From the NCBI GenBank assembly GCA_014898425.1, contig RCSZ01000004.1:1798001-1862000 (forward strand): a DNA stretch of 64,000 nucleotides. Reading direction: 5' to 3'. Source of the DNA: Botryotinia globosa (Eukaryota; Ascomycota; Leotiomycetes; Helotiales; Sclerotiniaceae). A program made the position numbers and the translations under genes. The notes under the pieces were generated by a model, which saw nothing but the letters and a program-made list of their open reading frames with translations, had not been told where the DNA came from and ran no database searches. This document shows, one piece after another, positions 59,763 to 64,000 of this stretch. The first letter of the stretch is position 1, and the number at the start of each line of letters is the position of its first letter.

Positions 59763-62122
59763 CTACTCTTCTAACAATGTGGGAAACTCTTTCTCTCTCT
59801 CGAGTCTCTCATTTCTTGCAGCCAGAACACGTCTTCTTCTTGCATTCCTCATTTGTGCCATCTCGTGGTGAAGCTCTCTAGGCCTCTCATGATGGTAATT
59901 ACGAAACTCCCACTATTTTCAATAGATTAGCTGCTGTCACTGATGCCTCAGATCTTCAAACTTAAGACTTACCGACTCGCTTTCAGCCAAATGCGCAGCC
60001 TCACTCTCCCAGTAAAGCTCTTTGAATCCCTCAACATCTGCCGGAGTACCCTCCATTTGGACAATAGGGTGTTTAGATACTTCTGCAGCATCCACGAGAT
60101 CCACGTTATCCCATAAATCTACAGCCTCCGGTACAATACCTGCAACTTTGTGGAGTTCCCACGACTGTGTATGCCTACAAAGAGGACACCTGAAGTCAGG
60201 ATTTCCAGGGTTATCCCACTAAAGAAGCGCAAGGTTAATGTCTATCAATTATACTTATAGATGATTAAATTACTGAGGGTACTTACATAGTCGCGACCAC
60301 AATCGTAATGCACCATGTGATTGCAGAAGAATTGCACCCACAGCTCCCTGGGTGCGTAGTCTTCGAGGCAATATACGCAATTACCAAAGTAGGCACCAGC
60401 GTACTTGCAGGGGTCATGACTTGGAAGTGGGTGTATGGGGAAAACATTGCCAAATAAATTTGCTTCGGATTCTGGATCTGCTTCTATACTTGCTCTGTAG
60501 TCTAATGCATCTTGCTCCTTTTCAGGTGTCTCGGGTAACACTTTAAGTAGTTCCATAGTGTTGTAAAAGTCGTCAATAAGTCCACGCCAGGTATCGGTTG
60601 TAACGGTATCAAACACAAAATACAGTTGTTTCCTATAGATGTTAGTAATTGTCTTGAGAGATGAGCTGAAAGGCTATTGTGTAACTTACCAAGGCCGCTT
60701 CTTAGACCAGTCTCTTAAAAGTAGGTAATTGCGCCGATGAGTATTGACTTGTGAGACTTTCTTCGTCAATGCTAAAACCTCCCTCGCTTGTGCAACATCG
60801 GGAACACGATCTTTGATGAAATCAGGATCGTAGTTGGCTTGGGAAATAAGTTTTGTAATCTCCCAGTGTTCATCTTCTGCAATAACACGATTGTCGTATA
60901 AATGATCTTCGACATAGTACCTATTGTTCTTAGCTTCGAAGTCGGCAGCACGATCAAGTAATTGTGACCAGAGGAGCATAGGTCCAAATGGATTAATAGT
61001 TCTCCCTTGTGGATCGGGTTTTGTAGGGTGGGTGATCTATTCAATTTCTGTCAGTTTCATTCATCTTCGATTGATAATTATCACGTTACATACCTGAGCC
61101 CATGCCGCACTTACACGATCGGAATCTATGTTGAAATCCGATATGATATAAGGTTCTTGAGAGCCTGGTCTGGGAATAGAGTCTTGGCTAAATTCATTTG
61201 CCAATGCTTGCAAAAACGTGGTCAGAGTCTGTAATGTAGTTACAAACTCTAAAAGCGATTCATAAATCTTTCTACCCTCGACAGGAACAGAACGTGTCTC
61301 CTGCTCTAGTTGTGCTCTACCAATAATGAGGATGTTTTTTAGTGAATCTATTCCACGAGTCTGCCCTCCCAAACTTAACGATCGATAATGAAGCAATTTT
61401 ATCCATGCCCTATGTAGTACCCATGCTGCCTTTATCGCCGGATCCGCTATATTTGAGCCATCGGGTAATGCTGGTCGCCCTCCCAAGTGAGCGTTTCGCT
61501 CATCGACGAATCTTAGAATTCTCATCAAATAGCCGTTGAGGCGAAACATTGCATTAAGATGCTTCCAAGGTGACGGCGCGTTTCTGTCACTCGCAAGAGC
61601 ATGCACCATATTATGGAATCGTTGAAGCTGCAACGAAGCATCGTCCTTTCCTGTTACCCACGGAGGCCAATCCGCCTTATGGCCTTCAAACTCATTGCTG
61701 TAAAGCCATGCACTCCCATAAGCCGTCAGATCTTCGACAAAGCTGTCTATGTACTCGTCACCAACATTTGCAGCGGCTAGCATTCCCAAAAGACCTAGAG
61801 TATCCTTTGCACCACTCTCTTTGCGAAGCAAACCTTTGTCGGTAAACAAGTCGGCTGCTTTGTTGCTCGATTCTATGTAACTTTGTATCTGCCTTCGATG
61901 CGGAGTACCTTCGGAAAGCAGTAAAAGTCTGTCCAACTTTGCTTCTTTTGCGAAATAATTTTCTCCAAACTCATAAACATCAAAGCCGCCTTCATCGACG
62001 GTTTCTTCCGAAACAAATTTAAGTCTCAATTTCCTTAAACTCAACCATTTACTCCATTCTTCCTGAGCATGGGCCACGCGTTCCACATGGCTCAGCTTTT
62101 GTCCATGTGGCGGAGGAGGCAT
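59763..62122 (-). CDS. RING-finger domain protein, function unknown
   Basis: Five minus-strand exons (61094-62122, 60690-61036, 60287-60632, 59973-60218, 59763-59912) give 705 residues. The N-terminal 450 residues are helical, mostly charged, with no named domain; MPPPPHGQKLSHVER starts it. Near residues 548-595 is a RING-H2-like finger spread over two exons: CVYC, then about 14 residues later CNHMVHYDC, and CPLC after the splice. Spacing suits a zinc-binding E3 ubiquitin ligase. The C-terminal 50 residues are Arg/Glu-rich and probably coiled-coil (MRNARRRRVLAARNE). All exons join in frame with GT-AG sites. E3 activity is inferred from the finger only. Divergent from the dienelactone-hydrolase-like gene. 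Confidence 0.85.
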
Positions 62123-62898
62123 CTTAATGACTTGCAGTAGAGAGAATTTAGAGAGGTAAATTGAGAACTGTTGAGGTTTCGGAAGAGGTTTGGAAACAAC
62201 ATTGTGTTCACCATGTTGATATCGACAAAGATATGATCTTGATGCCCTTTGTCCACCCTCGAATTGTTTACCCTTGATCGGTAAAATTATGAAAGGATAG
62301 GCCACCCGGATGCGGGAAACTTACCTCCAAAGAGGAGAAAATTGGTAGACACTTTTTTCTCATAGCAAAGCCGCATTGTTCTTGGAAATTGACTCTATTG
62401 AAGTTAAAGCTTTCGCTTATGATTTCACGGGAAACAAACAACAAAGGAAATAAAGGGGGGAATAAAGGAAATTTCTTCTTGAACCAGACCGGATTCGATC
62501 CGAAAAGGGTGAACCGGTGTCGAAATCACGTGGTAGTATCACAATCCCGATTTTCGTCATCTTGTCAAATAGAATCTTTCCACGAAATCTTGAGATTGAA
62601 CTTAGTATATAAGTTAGTAGGAGCATATATATTTGGAAGGAGAACTGCCTTTGTAATTGTAACTAGTGCACCTTTTTTATGGCAAACCCGTGACATCGAA
62701 TTCGCAATTAACATTACAATTCCCCGTTGTCACCGACGATATCTCGTCTCACATCACTCGACCACTTTGAAAGTTTGGATATATATAAATTTCAACAGAC
62801 ACACTCATACCTTCCTAAGTAATTTTCTTATCACTGTTTCTCCCCTTGATTTTTACCCTTTATAAGCTCCAGAAGAGTTCAGACTAAAGTCACTCAAC
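62123..62898. other. Divergent region of RING gene and hydrolase pseudogene
   Basis: Promoter space for both directions. A GGAAATAAAGG/GGAATAAAGG direct repeat lies at 62446-62470. No gene seen. Confidence 0.4.
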
Positions 62899-64000
62899 AT
62901 GGCTACACAGAATGCTTGCAACACTATTCCACCAGTGACAAAAGTTGACTACAATGCGAAAGGTACATAGGAAACGATTGCTGGAGTACCTGTGCACATT
63001 TCAGGTGGGTCGATTTCTTTCTAGCAATCTGCTCATTGTTTTGTTCGTTTGTGTTTTGCTTGGTTTCTGTCATCAATTGCAATCACTCCAAAATAGCCAC
63101 TCACTAATTTCACCTCTTCATCTTCACAATCCGTAAACCCCAACCAAGTATTTTGGGAGCATCTAAACCCACAAACGCCCTGATGGTCATCTACGATATA
63201 TTTGGTGCTGACCTCAAACGCTATAGGGTGCCGATTTATTAGCCGCGGCTCTCGAACCAATGAACACCGTGGTTGTCGTCCCGGTTCTCTTCAATGGGAA
63301 AAAAACTCAAGCGGAGTGGTTCAAGAATCCAAGCGAAGAGGCCAAAGCTGCGTTTGTGGAGTCTGCATATGCGATTGACAGATGGGAAAAGCTTGCTGGG
63401 AAGTTGTCGCCGATTGTGGAAAGAAATGGGACGGCGTAAAGGCCTGGGCATGCCCGGGTCGTGCTGGGGTGGTAAAGTAGGTTTTTTCTCGTTCAACTAA
63501 TCCGATACTTCATCTTAGTTTAAGGGTCTGAGTAGGTTGCCCCAGCCATTTCACGAAAAGACACTCCATGGATAGTTTCCGGCCAAGTTCATCCAGGGTA
63601 AGCATTTCTCTTGATTTCTTAAGAATACTGGGACACTATTGACCTGATGTCTACTAGTCGATTGATGAAGGAGGATGCCGAGAGAATTACAATTCCACAT
63701 ATCGTGCTTGCCTCAAATGGCGAGGATGCTAAAGCCGTGCAAGAATACAAAGACGTTCTTGGGGCAGGGAACGGAGTCGTCGAGACTTATTCAACCATGC
63801 ATCATGGATGGATGGGAGCCAAGGCTAACTGTACGTATTCCTAATTCTTGACCTGTGACTAAAGTTGGAGCTACTGATTAACATGCACGATAGTTGAAAA
63901 TGAAGACAATGTCAAGGAATATGTTAGAGGGTGCGTACTTCTTACTCTTTCCCAATTCCCAAGAAAGATCTCTACTGATGAGGTCTTTTGAACGACAGGT
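62899..64000 (+). pseudogene. Dienelactone-hydrolase-like gene, decayed and cut by the window end
   Basis: Alpha/beta-hydrolase family related to dienelactone hydrolase, which opens dienelactone rings in aromatic degradation. Starts MATQNACNTIPPVTKVDY, but the twenty-fourth codon (62968-62970) is TAG. Later family segments are TNALMVIYDIFG (about 63164), EWFKNPSEEAKAAF (about 63317), a nucleophile-loop sequence ending SCWGGK (about 63454) and MHHGWMGAKAN with the catalytic His (about 63800). These lie in different frames and are separated by stops and a missing stretch near 63215. The final exons around 63650-63840 and 63896 onward remain open, and the gene continues beyond 64000. At least three breaks make a functional product unlikely. 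Confidence 0.8.

Overview
This is a 64 kb piece of a nuclear chromosome from a filamentous ascomycete. Every recognisable protein gene is broken by short GT-AG introns of about 47-110 nt (one of about 240 nt), many with a CTAAC or CTAAT branch point. The genes encode eukaryotic mitochondrial, nuclear and cytoskeletal proteins, and the tRNAs carry canonical introns. Protein similarity and the mix of transporters, P450s and adhesins fit the Leotiomycetes, perhaps the Botrytis/Sclerotinia group. That placement is inference; nothing in the window proves it.

Left third (about 2-26 kb), mostly housekeeping genes with complete models: ATP synthase gamma (-), DNA topoisomerase I (+), COQ6 ubiquinone monooxygenase (+), a UBE2W-type ubiquitin-conjugating enzyme (-), a Ca2+/calmodulin-dependent kinase (+), an RTC4-domain protein (-), dynactin p50/dynamitin (+) and a GPH-family sucrose/alpha-glucoside transporter (+). 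Several neighbours are divergent pairs (UBE2W/CaMK, RTC4/dynamitin).

Middle (about 26-38.5 kb), a gene-poor tRNA archipelago. With an outlying tRNA-Lys at 18.1 kb, the window holds twelve tRNA genes (Lys x3, Cys, Trp, Asn, Pro AGG, Pro TGG, Glu, Asp, Arg, and an aberrant Val). Eleven carry an anticodon-loop intron. The segment also holds two TA-flanked terminal-inverted-repeat elements (459 bp and 100 bp), a partial tRNA duplicate, and a GLEYA-domain cell-wall protein gene that appears broken.

Right part (about 39-64 kb), intact genes alternating with decayed ones. Intact: an aromatic/aminoadipate aminotransferase, a CYP52-like P450, a GH20 hexosaminidase, a Nab2-like zinc-finger protein, protoporphyrinogen oxidase and a RING-finger protein. 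Decayed: a type-B carboxylesterase with the nucleophile Ser replaced by Asn and a mid-gene gap, a catechol-O-methyltransferase-like gene with two frameshifts, and a dienelactone-hydrolase-like gene with an early stop that runs off the window end. The lesions fall in accessory (secreted, cell-wall or aromatic-catabolism) genes while all fourteen core models stay open, so they look like real decay rather than base-calling noise.

I found no gene cluster that looks like a new defence, secondary-metabolite or selfish system. The most unusual things are the tRNA introns and their paralogue pattern, the two inverted-repeat elements, the Val-tRNA with a swapped T-loop pair, and the concentration of fresh pseudogenes.
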